From the NCBI RefSeq assembly GCF_000421525.1, contig NZ_ATXE01000001.1, positions 682,001-746,000 on the forward strand: DNA of 64,000 nucleotides. Direction: 5' to 3'. Of this stretch, positions 51,530 through 60,180 are shown one piece after another. The translations under genes and the position numbers were made by a program. The DNA is from Aestuariimicrobium kwangyangense DSM 21549 (lineage in GTDB: Bacteria > Actinomycetota > Actinomycetes > Propionibacteriales > Propionibacteriaceae). The notes beneath the pieces were generated by a model, which was not told the origin of the DNA, did no database searches, and saw nothing but the letters and a program-made list of their open reading frames with translations. Positions within the stretch are counted from its first letter, which is position 1. Every line of letters begins with the position of its first letter.

Positions 51530-53026
51530 TCATCGCGACGAGGCGGCTCGAGCGATCTCGGTGAGCGCCCTGGTCAGCTCGTCCTCGTCGAGTGCGCCGA
51601 AGCCGAACACGAGCCCCGAGCGGTTCCCTCCCCCCGACCAGTACTCCGAGAGGGGGCTGACCTTGACCCCGGCTTGGACCAGCTGCGCCACCACTTCGGC
51701 CTCGGGACGAGCGGTCTCGACGACCGCGTGGAGTCCGCCGTCCATCGGGTAGACCGTCACACCCGGCAGCTTCGACAGCGCGGCAACGACCTGGGTGCGC
51801 CGGCTGCGGTACCGGCGTCGCATGCGCTGGGTGTGCTGCCGCAGGGCCCCCGATGTGAGGTAGTTCGCCAGTGCGCGTTGGGTCACCAGGCTGACCGGTT
51901 GGCCGAGGTCGAGCCGGGCCTCGAGGACCGGTTCCAACAGTCGGGTCGGCAGGGCCAGGAAGCCCAACGCCAAGGTGGGGGTGAGGGTCTTCGAGAGGGT
52001 GCTGAGCAGGACCACGGTGCCGTCGTCCGGGTCGTCGAGGGAGGCCAGGGCGGGCAGGGGTTCGGAGGTGTAGCGCAGTTCGGAGTCATAGTCGTCCTCG
52101 ACCACCACGACCTGTTCGGCCCTGGCCCAGTCGAGCAGTCGCTGCCGCCGGTCGATCGGCAGTGAGCCGCCCAGCGGGTACTGGTGACTGGGGGTGACCA
52201 CCAGCACGTCCGGGGCGGCGGTGCCGGTGGGGAGGTCGGTGGTGACCAGCCCGTTCTCGTCGACCGGCAGGCCGACCAGCTCGGCCCCCAGTCGCGCCGG
52301 CACTCGGCGCAGGGAGGGGTAGCCCGGCTCCTCGACGGCCACCCGCAGCGGTCGTCCACTCCGTGGGCCAGTGGTGGACGAGCCCGCCGCCGGTGAAGCC
52401 GACCCCGACGATCCCGGCGACTGCGACCCCGGCTTCAGTGACCCCAGGTTGAGCGCCCCGAGCGACAGCAGCAGCAGGGCCAGACCCTCGCGGCCGCCGC
52501 CGGTGACCACGACGTGGCCGGGGTCCCGGACGACGGCCCGCATCCGCCGCAGGTGCTCCGACCAGGCCTGTCTCAGCTCTGGCAGCCCCAAGGCCGGAAC
52601 CGATGCCAGCACCGGGGCGGTCGAGGCCTGTCGCCACGCCGAGGTCCACGCCCGCCCCACCACCTCACCGGGCCACGGCCTGCCGGGGGTGAGGTCCAGG
52701 GCGGGGGGAGCAGGTTCCTGGCCCTGCCTGCGGCCGGCCGCCAGCGAGGGGCGCACGCGGCGCAGCTGTGGGTTCACCACCGTGGCGCTCCCGGCCGCGG
52801 CGCTCACGTACCCCTCGGCCATCAGCTGCTCGTAGGCCGCGACGACCGTGCCCCGTGACGTGCCGATCCGGGCCGCGAGGGACCGGGTCGACGGCAGGGG
52901 ATCTCCCGGGACCAGCACCCCTTGGCCCAGCAGTTGGCGCAGCTGGCGGGCCAGCTGGGCGGGCAGTGGCTCGACGTCAGTCCGGTCGAGGACCAGCGGA
53001 AGGCTCACCTCGCGGGTCGTGCGCAT
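51530..53026 (-). CDS. pdxR: PdxR, GntR/MocR-family regulator of pyridoxal phosphate synthesis
   Basis: A 498-residue regulator. Residues 15-80 are a GntR winged helix ([40 protein letters not shown]). Residues about 125-498 form an aminotransferase-like domain with the PLP lysine in [19 protein letters not shown]. MocR-type PdxR proteins sense PLP and activate or repress pdxST. The ATG at 53026 precedes the helix at normal spacing; the longer frame runs into pdxS. Divergent position and repeated boxes in the intergenic region support control of pdxST. Confidence 0.9.
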   Translation of the reverse strand: MRTTREVSLPLVLDRTDVEPLPAQLARQLRQLLGQGVLVPGDPLPSTRSLAARIGTSRGTVVAAYEQLMAEGYVSAAAGSATVVNPQLRRVRPSLAAGRRQGQEPAPPALDLTPGRPWPGEVVGRAWTSAWRQASTAPVLASVPALGLPELRQAWSEHLRRMRAVVRDPGHVVVTGGGREGLALLLLSLGALNLGSLKPGSQSPGSSGSASPAAGSSTTGPRSGRPLRVAVEEPGYPSLRRVPARLGAELVGLPVDENGLVTTDLPTGTAAPDVLVVTPSHQYPLGGSLPIDRRQRLLDWARAEQVVVVEDDYDSELRYTSEPLPALASLDDPDDGTVVLLSTLSKTLTPTLALGFLALPTRLLEPVLEARLDLGQPVSLVTQRALANYLTSGALRQHTQRMRRRYRSRRTQVVAALSKLPGVTVYPMDGGLHAVVETARPEAEVVAQLVQAGVKVSPLSEYWSGGGNRSGLVFGFGALDEDELTRALTEIARAASSR

Positions 53027-53040
53027 GGGCACCAGATTAC

Positions 53041-53102
53041 TGGCGCACGCAATACTGGTCCACCAACATGGATCACTTCTGGATCTGGTGATGGTCCACT
53101 TT
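53041..53102. promoter_or_regulatory. Four TGGNNCAC boxes between pdxR and pdxS, putative PdxR operator
   Basis: TGGCGCACGCA (53041), TGGTCCACCAA (53056), TGGATCACTTC (53069) and TGGTCCACTTT (53092) all run in the same direction. On the minus strand the last reads AAAGTGGACCA, close to the AAAGTGG-type PdxR box described for Corynebacterium glutamicum (from memory). The boxes fill most of the 94-bp gap between the two starts. Confidence 0.6.
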
Positions 53103-53120
53103 CGCGGGGATGATCGGTCC

Positions 53121-54026
53121 ATGAACTCCATGCAGACCGTCACCGGCTCACCTCTCGTCAAGCGCGGCCTCGCCGACATGCTCAAGGGGGGCGTCATCAT
53201 GGACGTCGTCACCCCCGACCAGGCGCGTATCGCCGAGGACGCCGGCGCCGTCGCAGTGATGGCCCTCGAGCGCGTGCCGGCCGACATCCGCGCGCAGGGT
53301 GGGGTGGCCAGGATGAGCGACCCCGATCTGGTGGAGGCGATCGTCGAGGCCGTGTCCATCCCGGTGATGGCCAAGGTGAGGATCGGGCACACCGTCGAGG
53401 CGCAGGTGCTGCAACACCTCGAGGTCGACTACATCGACGAGTCGGAGGTGCTCTCGCCGGCCGACTACGCCCACCACATCGACAAGCACGCCTTCACCGT
53501 GCCGTTCGTCTGTGGCGCCACCAATCTGGGCGAGGCGCTGCGCAGGATCGCTGAGGGAGCGGCGATGATCCGGTCCAAGGGCGAGGCCGGCACGGGCGAC
53601 GTGTCGGAGGCGACCAAGCACATCCGCACCATCCGTCGCGAGATCGCCGAGTTGAAGGCGCTCGCCGAGACCGCCCCCGAGGAGCTGTACCTGGCGGCGA
53701 AGAACCTGCAGGCGCCGATCGACCTCGTCCGTGAGGTGGCCTCATCCGGACGCCTGCCGGTGGTGCTGTTCACCGCCGGGGGAGTGGCCACCCCCGCCGA
53801 TGCCGCGCTGATGATGCAGCTGGGCGCCGACGGGGTGTTCGTGGGATCGGGCATCTTCAAGTCGGGCAACCCGGCTGCGCGTGCGGCCGCCATCGTCAAG
53901 GCGACTGCCTTCTTCGACGACGCCGCGGTGGTCACCGAGGCCTCCCGCGGACTGGGCGAGGCCATGGTCGGCATCAACGTCGCCGACCTGCCCGCACCCC
54001 ACCGCCTGGCCGAGCGGGGTTGGTGA
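53121..54026 (+). CDS. pdxS: Pyridoxal 5'-phosphate synthase, synthase subunit
   Basis: A 301-residue TIM-barrel enzyme making PLP from ribose 5-phosphate, glyceraldehyde 3-phosphate and ammonia supplied by Pdx[61 protein letters not shown] and [20 protein letters not shown] are family signatures and include the two catalytic lysines. The start at 53121 is the first ATG after the boxes and has GGGGA 9 nt upstream. pdxT overlaps the stop. Confidence 0.96.
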   Translation: MNSMQTVTGSPLVKRGLADMLKGGVIMDVVTPDQARIAEDAGAVAVMALERVPADIRAQGGVARMSDPDLVEAIVEAVSIPVMAKVRIGHTVEAQVLQHLEVDYIDESEVLSPADYAHHIDKHAFTVPFVCGATNLGEALRRIAEGAAMIRSKGEAGTGDVSEATKHIRTIRREIAELKALAETAPEELYLAAKNLQAPIDLVREVASSGRLPVVLFTAGGVATPADAALMMQLGADGVFVGSGIFKSGNPAARAAAIVKATAFFDDAAVVTEASRGLGEAMVGINVADLPAPHRLAERGW

Positions 54027-54628
54027 CGGTCGTGACGACCGTCGGGGTGCTGGCCCTGCAGGGCGGGGTGCGCGAGCACCGTCTGCTGCTGGAACACCTG
54101 GGTGCCACCACCGTGCCGATCCGATCCGAGCGCGACCTGAGGGGTGCGGACGGCCCGCGGGTCGACAGCTTGGTGCTGCCCGGTGGGGAGTCGTCGACCA
54201 TCGACCGGCTGCTCCGCCTGTATGACCTGGCCGAACCCCTGCGCGAGACCATCGCCGCGGGAGTGCCGACCCTGGGCACCTGCGCCGGATTGGTGCTGCT
54301 CGCTGACGAGGTGCTCGACCCCGCGCCGGGGCAGCAATCCCTGGGGCTGCTCGACGTGAGCGTGCGTCGCAATGCGCTGGGGCGACAGGTCGACTCGGCA
54401 GAGGTCGACCTCGACACGGCGCTGGGTACGGTGCGGGTGGCCTTCATCCGCGCCCCCGTCGTCGTCCGCGTGGGTGGCGGAGTGGAGGTACTGGCTCGGC
54501 GCGACGAGTCGGTGGTCGGGGTGCGGGCCGGGGCGATCACCGGCGTCTCTTTCCATCCCGAACTCACCGGCGACGAGACCTTCCACCGAGCCCTGCTGCA
54601 GTCATCGCCTGCGGCCATCAGCAGATAG
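54023..54628 (+). CDS. pdxT: Pyridoxal 5'-phosphate synthase, glutaminase subunit
   Basis: A 201-residue glutaminase delivering ammonia to Pdx[21 protein letters not shown] opens the protein. [15 protein letters not shown] precedes the nucleophile in GTCAGLVLL (about C86). [14 protein letters not shown] supplies His and Glu. The GTG at 54023 overlaps the pdxS stop (GTGA). A TTG at 54020 and a GTG at 54032 are alternatives. Confidence 0.93.
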   Translation: MTVVTTVGVLALQGGVREHRLLLEHLGATTVPIRSERDLRGADGPRVDSLVLPGGESSTIDRLLRLYDLAEPLRETIAAGVPTLGTCAGLVLLADEVLDPAPGQQSLGLLDVSVRRNALGRQVDSAEVDLDTALGTVRVAFIRAPVVVRVGGGVEVLARRDESVVGVRAGAITGVSFHPELTGDETFHRALLQSSPAAISR

Positions 54629-54709
54629 GGGGCGCGCACCCACCACTGGGCCGCGCCCACCCCGTCAGCGGCGTTCGGGACGCTGGATGCCCACTGGCAT
54701 GATGGGCGC

Positions 54710-55357
54710 ATGAACGCGTTGCCCGCCTGCTTGGCCGAGCCGCGGCTGGTTGCCGCCCTTCCCCTGCGACCGGCTGAGGCCTCGTCCCTGCCGCGGGTGG
54801 GTGCCGTGCTCGAGATCCTCGCCCAACGCGGTTTCCGGACGGTGTCGTTGCACCACGGCAACCGGGACTGGCTCGCCGAACTGGTGCCCGTCTTCGGTGC
54901 CCGGCTCGCGTTCGGGCTGCACGGTGTGGTCTCCCCGGACGAACTGGAGCCCGCCCTGGCGCAGACTCCGGCGTTCGTGCTGGCCAACAATGCCAACCCC
55001 GCACTGGTGCGCACCGGTATCGATGCGGGGGTGACGGTGCTGCCCGCGGCCCTGACCCCGAACGAGTTGCTGGCGGCCAGTGACCTCGGCGCCCCGGCGG
55101 TGCAGGTGCTGCCCGCCGACGTGATGGGTGGTGCCTACGGCGAGTCGCTCCAGCACGTGCTGCCGCCTTCGGTGCAGTTGGTGCCCCGTGGTGGTCTCGG
55201 GGCGTGGGCCCTGGGCCGTTGGTACAAGGTCGGTGCTGCCTGCTGCGTCGCCGACGACACCCTGTTCGCGGACGCCTTCGACCCGGACGGTCACCTCGGA
55301 CAGTTGCGTGAGCGGTGCGGCAGCTTCGTCGAGCAGGTGCCCGAACCCCTCGGCTGA
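54710..55357 (+). CDS. KDPG/KHG aldolase-fold protein lacking the Schiff-base lysine
   Basis: A 215-residue protein aligning along its length with Eda-type aldolases. NANPALVRTGIDAGVTVLPA, ALTPNELLAASDLGAPAV and a glycine-rich phosphate site (VPRGGLGAWALGRWYKVGAA) are recognisable. Where Eda has the Schiff-base lysine (FKFFPAE), this protein has VQVLPAD, with Q132. The glutamate/arginine segment VEVTLR near residue 45 reads VSLHHG. Both catalytic positions are therefore lost, and normal aldolase activity is unlikely. K176 is a possible alternative nucleophile. CATGAT 7 nt before the ATG suggests a leaderless start. Role unknown. Confidence 0.7.
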   Translation: MNALPACLAEPRLVAALPLRPAEASSLPRVGAVLEILAQRGFRTVSLHHGNRDWLAELVPVFGARLAFGLHGVVSPDELEPALAQTPAFVLANNANPALVRTGIDAGVTVLPAALTPNELLAASDLGAPAVQVLPADVMGGAYGESLQHVLPPSVQLVPRGGLGAWALGRWYKVGAACCVADDTLFADAFDPDGHLGQLRERCGSFVEQVPEPLG

Positions 55358-55378
55358 CTCGGCGGGTCGCCTCGCTCC

Positions 55379-56464
55379 CTACTCAACCGAAGCTGCGTGG
55401 TGGCCGCTGTCCGGAACCACCAGGGCTCGCCCGATCAGCGAGATCGACATCCGGTCGCCCACCCGCACGGGCTGGTCGGTCGACACCGTGAACGTGGCGC
55501 CGCCCTCGGGCTGGCCGTGGACGACCGAGCCATCGGCCGAGCCCAGGGTCAGTCGACGGTGGTCACCGTGGAACGCCAATTGGCGCACCACCCATCGTCC
55601 GCGAATGTCGAGTCGGGCGGACACCTGATGGGGCCGGGCGATGACCGTGGCGCGCCCCTCGTCCACCCCCAGTGCCGGTACCGGCCCGATCACGGTCTGG
55701 GCGATGCCGCCCGAGACGATGGCATCCAGTTCGAGGGTTGAGCCGAGCAGACGGGCCGTGGCGAGGTCGACGGGGCGTTCGTAGACCACCTGCGGTGCCC
55801 CGACCTGGCGCAGTTCGCCGCCGTCGAGCACGGCGACCAGGTCGGCGAACGCCAAGGCCTCCTCCTGGTCGTGGGTCACCAACAGGGTGGTGACCCCGGC
55901 CCCCCGCAGCACCTCGCCGACCAGATCACGGGTGGCCTCGCGCAGGTGGGTGTCGAGCGACGAGAACGGTTCGTCCAGCAGCATCACGGCGGGTCGCCGG
56001 GCCAACGCCCGCGCCAACGAGACCCGCTGCTGCTGGCCACCCGACAACTGGTCGGGACGACGTGACGCCAGGTCGGCGGAGAGGTTGACCTTCGCCAGCA
56101 GGTCAGCGATCCGGTCGGTCGTCCGCTCGTGGCGGGGCAACCCGAAACCGACGTTCGCGCCGACGCTCAGGTGAGGGAAGAGGGCGCCGTCCTGCGAGAC
56201 ATAGCCGATCGAGCGCTTGTGCGGCGGCACCCATAGAGGGCCGCAGACGGGAGTGCCCTGGATGCGGACCTCACCGGCAGTGGGTGGCTCGAACCCTCCG
56301 ATGCACCGCAGCAGGGTGGTCTTCCCGCTGCCGGAGGGTCCGACGACCGCCAGCACTGCCCCCGTGGGCACCGACAGGTCAACCCCGTGCAGCACCTCGG
56401 TGGGACCGTAGGCGGCGCGTACCCCGCGCACCTCGAGCGCCGCCGTCGTTGACGCTTCGCTCAC
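55379..56464 (-). CDS. fbpC: Ferric iron ABC importer ATPase (FbpC type)
   Basis: A 361-residue ATPase. Walker A GPSGSGKTTLLR, signature LSGGQQQRVSLARAL, Walker B VMLLDEPFSSLD and the switch LLVTHDQEEAL are intact. The extended C-terminal region carries a TOBE-like beta domain. It overlaps the permease gene by ATGA and powers iron uptake with it. FbpABC systems move ferric iron released from siderophores or host proteins. Confidence 0.88.
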   Translation of the reverse strand: MSEASTTAALEVRGVRAAYGPTEVLHGVDLSVPTGAVLAVVGPSGSGKTTLLRCIGGFEPPTAGEVRIQGTPVCGPLWVPPHKRSIGYVSQDGALFPHLSVGANVGFGLPRHERTTDRIADLLAKVNLSADLASRRPDQLSGGQQQRVSLARALARRPAVMLLDEPFSSLDTHLREATRDLVGEVLRGAGVTTLLVTHDQEEALAFADLVAVLDGGELRQVGAPQVVYERPVDLATARLLGSTLELDAIVSGGIAQTVIGPVPALGVDEGRATVIARPHQVSARLDIRGRWVVRQLAFHGDHRRLTLGSADGSVVHGQPEGGATFTVSTDQPVRVGDRMSISLIGRALVVPDSGHHAASVE

Positions 56465-58017
56465 GGTCGGTCTCCTCCGGTCTGGCGGAACAAGATGATG
56501 GTCATCGGCACCGACAACGCGATCAGCAACAGCGCGTACGGGGCGCTGGCAGGGTAGTCCAGTTCGCTCGACAGCGACCAGAATCGCGTCGCCAGCGTGC
56601 TGGTGCCGGTGGGCGACAGCAGCAAAGTGGCGGTCAGTTCACCGGCAATGCCCAGGAAGGCCATTGACGCGGCGGCGCCGAAGGCCGGGGCCAGCAGCGG
56701 GATCGAGACGCGCACCAGCGACCTCACGGGACCCTGGCCGAGCGAACGCGCCGCCTCGCCCAGCCCCACCGGCACCTGCGCCATTCCCGCCCGGAGGCTG
56801 GCGACCGCGCGCGGCAGGAAGAGCACCACGTAGGCGGCGATCAGCAACGCGGCGGTCTGGTAGAGCGGCTGCACCCAGCGGATCGCGACCGTGACGAAGG
56901 CGAGGCCGACGACGATGCCGGGCAGGGACGAGCACACGAAGGCCAGCCCCTCGAGGGCGCGCGACCAGCGCGCCGGACGACGAACCGACAGCCAGGCGAT
57001 CGGTCCGGCGGCGAGACAGGTCGCCAGCGCGCCGACGAGGGCCAACCCGAGGGTGCTGCCCAGCGCGCTCACGATGGCCGGGTCGAGGGCCACCCCCACC
57101 GACAACCAGTGACCGAGCGACCAGACGGGAACGCCGAGTGCGGCGATGAGCAGGGCCGCCACTGCGATGGTCACGGGCAGGGCCCACCAGCCGAGCACGA
57201 TCCGTCGTTGTCGGCGCGCCACGCCCGACCCGATGCGGGCGTGACGCTGTCGTCCCCGGACGGCTGACTCGCCGCCCAGCACCAGCAGGCAGAGCAGCAC
57301 CAGCACTCCGGCGAGCATCGACGCCGCGGGAGCCGCGAAGGTCGAACGGAACTGGTCGTAGATGGCGGTGGTGAAGGTGTCGTAGCGGACGAACGCGAAC
57401 GCGCCGTACTCCGCGAGCAGGTGCAGGGCAACGAGCAGCGCACCGCCCAGCACGGGGAGGCGGAGTTGGGGCAGGACGACCCGGCGCAGAACTCCGCTCG
57501 GGGTGAGCCCAAGGGCCCGTCCGGACTCCTCGAGAGAGGGGTCGAGCCTTCGCAGGGTGGCGAGCACCGGCAGGTACACGAAGGGGAAGTAGCTGAGGGT
57601 GGCGATCAGGGACGCACCGGCGAGACCGGCGATGGAGGGCCACACCGTCGCCCAGGCGTAGCTCATCACGAAGGCCGGCACGGCGAGCGGGGCCACGAAG
57701 GCCGCCGACAACCAGCCCGGCACCCCAGTCCGCTCCACCAGCAGCGCCGCTCCGACCCCGATCAGCACCGTGGCGGGCACGACGACGACCATCAGCGAGA
57801 GCGTGTTGACCAGCAACTCACCGATCCGAGGGCGCCAGACCAGGCGGCGTACGAGGGCGGGCCCCGCGTCCACGGTGGCGGCGACGACGAACCCCAGCGG
57901 CACCAGGCACAACGCGACCACGAGCACCGCGGCAGCAATGGTCACCGGTTGGTGGTCCATCGGCCGCGATGCCCGGGTCGCGTGGGGGTCGGGTGCGCCG
58001 GTCGACGGCGCCAGCAC
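56461..58017 (-). CDS. fbpB: Ferric iron ABC importer permease (FbpB type, two fused permease domains)
   Basis: A 518-residue membrane protein with about 12 helices, made of two permease domains, as in FbpB. EESGRALGLTPSGVLRRVVL and LGEAARSLGQGPVRSLVRVS are the two EAA loops. The GTG at 58017 lies 11 bp after the fbpA stop. An ATG at 57960 (MDHQPVTIAAAVLVVAL) just before the first helix is an equally possible start. Neither has a strong ribosome site. Confidence 0.87.
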   Translation of the reverse strand: MLAPSTGAPDPHATRASRPMDHQPVTIAAAVLVVALCLVPLGFVVAATVDAGPALVRRLVWRPRIGELLVNTLSLMVVVVPATVLIGVGAALLVERTGVPGWLSAAFVAPLAVPAFVMSYAWATVWPSIAGLAGASLIATLSYFPFVYLPVLATLRRLDPSLEESGRALGLTPSGVLRRVVLPQLRLPVLGGALLVALHLLAEYGAFAFVRYDTFTTAIYDQFRSTFAAPAASMLAGVLVLLCLLVLGGESAVRGRQRHARIGSGVARRQRRIVLGWWALPVTIAVAALLIAALGVPVWSLGHWLSVGVALDPAIVSALGSTLGLALVGALATCLAAGPIAWLSVRRPARWSRALEGLAFVCSSLPGIVVGLAFVTVAIRWVQPLYQTAALLIAAYVVLFLPRAVASLRAGMAQVPVGLGEAARSLGQGPVRSLVRVSIPLLAPAFGAAASMAFLGIAGELTATLLLSPTGTSTLATRFWSLSSELDYPASAPYALLLIALSVPMTIILFRQTGGDRP

Positions 58018-58028
58018 CGGGGTGGTGG

Positions 58029-59075
58029 TCAGAGCAGTCCTGCCTCTTGCATGAGTTCGACGACCTTGGGACTGTTCAACGTCGCGGGGTCGATGGTCGG
58101 GGCATCCAGCTCCGACAGCGGCTTCAGTTTCTCATTGGCGGCCACCTTCGAGGCAACCGGGTACTCGAACGAGGTGCCGTCGCGCAGCACCGCCTGGCCG
58201 TCCTTGCCAGTGACGTAGGCCAGGAACTTCTGCGCCGCCTCCTGGTTCTTCGAACTCTTCAGCACACCGCCGCCCGAGATCGAGACGAAGGCACCGGGGT
58301 CCTGGTGGCCGAAGTAGTGCATGCCCACCTTGGCGCTGTTCTGGCCGCCCTTGGCCTGGTCACCGAAGTAGTAGTAGTGGTAGATGACGCCGCCCTCGAA
58401 CTCGCCGGCGTTGACGGCCTTCATCACCGCCGAGTTGCCCTTGATCGCGGTCGAGTTCTGCTTCATCGCCTTCAGCCAGGACAGGGTCTCGTCCTCGCCC
58501 TTGAGCTGAAGGATGGCGGTGATGATGGCCTGGAAGTCAGCGCCCGAGGGGGAGGCCGCCCAACGGCCCTTCCACTCCGGCTTGGCGAGATCCATCAGCG
58601 AGGCGGGCAGGTCGGCCTGCTTCAGCTTGTCGGTGTTGTACACGAAGACGGTCGAGCGGGCCGCGATGCCGGTCCAGGCGTTGGTGCTGGGACGGTACTG
58701 GCTGGGAACCTGACCCCGGATCTCCTCCGAGGTGGCCGCGAGCAGGCCCGCGTTCTCCACCAGGGTCATGGCCGGTGAGTTCTCGGTCAGGAAGACATCG
58801 GCGGGGGAGTTCGCCCCCTCGGCGACCAGCTGGTTGGCCATCTCGGTGTCGTCGCCCTGGCGGTGGGTCACCTTGATGCCGGTGGCCTTGGTGAAGCCGT
58901 CCATCCATTCCTGGGCGAGTGTTTCGTGCTGGGCGTTGTAGATGGTCAACGTGGCCCCATCGGCGCTTCCGGGGGTGGACGTCGACCCCGGCTTGGAGCA
59001 CGCGGCCAGTGCCGCGGCTGAGATGGTCGTGGCAGCAGCGCCGATCAGGGCGCGACGGGTGATGCGAAGGCTCAT
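58029..59075 (-). CDS. fbpA: Ferric iron-binding lipoprotein (FbpA type)
   Basis: A 348-residue lipoprotein. The Tat-like RITRRALIGAAATTISAA leads to the lipobox LAACSK (C26). TLTIYNAQHETLAQEWMDGF starts the binding fold. IYHYYYFGDQ (Y232, Y234-Y236) contains the adjacent tyrosines that hold Fe3+ in FbpA-type proteins. It is the first gene of the fbpABC operon. A 9-bp inverted repeat lies 11 bp upstream of its start. Confidence 0.9.
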   Translation of the reverse strand: MSLRITRRALIGAAATTISAAALAACSKPGSTSTPGSADGATLTIYNAQHETLAQEWMDGFTKATGIKVTHRQGDDTEMANQLVAEGANSPADVFLTENSPAMTLVENAGLLAATSEEIRGQVPSQYRPSTNAWTGIAARSTVFVYNTDKLKQADLPASLMDLAKPEWKGRWAASPSGADFQAIITAILQLKGEDETLSWLKAMKQNSTAIKGNSAVMKAVNAGEFEGGVIYHYYYFGDQAKGGQNSAKVGMHYFGHQDPGAFVSISGGGVLKSSKNQEAAQKFLAYVTGKDGQAVLRDGTSFEYPVASKVAANEKLKPLSELDAPTIDPATLNSPKVVELMQEAGLL

Positions 59076-59085
59076 GTGAGTAAGG

Positions 59086-59113
59086 GTTGCCTAACTACTG
59101 GCAATTAGGCAAC
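59086..59113. promoter_or_regulatory. 9-bp inverted repeat upstream of fbpA, putative metal-repressor operator
   Basis: GTTGCCTAA (59086-59094) and TTAGGCAAC (59105-59113) are perfect inverted repeats with a 10-bp spacer. TTAGG half-sites are typical of DtxR/IdeR boxes, and the position before an iron importer fits iron repression. A full 19-bp DtxR consensus is only partly matched (about 12 of 19 positions in my count). The 129-bp gap to the next gene holds nothing else clear. Confidence 0.55.
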
Positions 59114-59204
59114 TCGTCGGTTGTGAAATCTGACATGTGGACCGGTCCGGGGGTGGGAACGGTTTCTCGACCGGGCCGGGGCCGGGCTGGCCGACAGGGG
59201 TCGG

Positions 59205-60014
59205 TCAGCCGTCGATGAAGGAGTCAGTGGGCTCCTCGTCGTCCCCGCGGCCCCGGTTGAGCACCAGCCATCCGACCGACACCACCACTCCGGCCCCCAC
59301 CAGCAGCCCGAAGACGAGCAGGACGACGCCGGGGGTGCCCCCGCCGCTGGAACCGGCTGGCGGGGCAGGGCTCATCGAGGGTGTCACGGGAGTCGCGGCG
59401 ATCGTTGGTGTCGAAGGTGTGGCGCTGGGCGTGGGCGGTGCAGAAGTGGAGGGTGCTCGCTTGGGACTGGGAGCAGGTGTGGTCGTGGCCCGGGGTAGCA
59501 CGATCGCCTTGGGCACCGTGATCCGAAGCCACGTCTCGCTCGCCGCGTATTCCGGGGTGCCTGCGAATCTGACCACCACCTTCATCACCTCGGGGGCATC
59601 CATCGGGGCCAGCAGCACGAGGGACCAGCGGCCAGCGGTGTCGGTGGACGAGATCAGACCCACCGGCCGCCCTCCCATGGACGCGCTGAGCTCGGCCTGA
59701 GGAACAGGCGATCCCGAGCTGGCGCGCAGCTTCCCGGTGAGCTCGACGGTGGTGCCGCGTGGGGCGACGACGGTGGGCAGGTCAGCGGTGAGGCGGGTGG
59801 CCTGCACCGGCAGCGGCTGGATGACCGCGGGCACGTCCCCCTCGGCCGGGGGATCATCGGCCAGGGCGGGCGGTGAGGTGGTCATGGCCACGGCCGCGCA
59901 GAGACAGAGGGTCCACCACAGCCGACGGGACAGCCGCTGTGGCCAGCGTGCCGCGGCGGCGTCGGGCTCCCGGGTCGAGCACGCGGAAGCGCCCTCAGGT
60001 CGTGCCCACACCAC
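59205..60014 (-). CDS. Secreted membrane-anchored protein with an Ig-like domain and Pro/Thr stalk
   Basis: A 269-residue protein. The n-region WPQRLSRRLWWTLCLCAAVA leads to a signal peptide cleaved near PPALA. A beta-sandwich-like domain of about 110 residues follows (TVVAPRGTTVELTGKLRASS). A Pro/Thr/Ser stalk (about residues 190-225) and one transmembrane helix (VVLLVFGLLVGAGVVVSVGW) precede an acidic tail. It should project from the cell surface. No enzyme motif is visible. The GTG at 60014 is chosen for GAAGGGA 6 nt upstream and because it gives a normal signal peptide. Confidence 0.65.
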   Translation of the reverse strand: MVWARPEGASACSTREPDAAAARWPQRLSRRLWWTLCLCAAVAMTTSPPALADDPPAEGDVPAVIQPLPVQATRLTADLPTVVAPRGTTVELTGKLRASSGSPVPQAELSASMGGRPVGLISSTDTAGRWSLVLLAPMDAPEVMKVVVRFAGTPEYAASETWLRITVPKAIVLPRATTTPAPSPKRAPSTSAPPTPSATPSTPTIAATPVTPSMSPAPPAGSSGGGTPGVVLLVFGLLVGAGVVVSVGWLVLNRGRGDDEEPTDSFIDG

Positions 60015-60180
60015 GCTCGTCCCTTCGCTCGGATTGCCACACGATAGCCACCACCACACCCCTGAGGGGGTGGATTCCTCCCCAGTCGCTTGGTTTTCCT
60101 GAGAAAATGTTGGAAAATACTCAGGTGGCCCGGAGGTGAGAGACCGGGCAATCCCCCCCGATCTCGACCCAGAGGACGCG

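Noticed and set aside
60080-60180. Cyclic-di-AMP (ydaO-type) riboswitch before the cell-wall protein
   Set aside because: Such switches often precede actinobacterial wall hydrolases, but only short dyads are present and the conserved core was not found.
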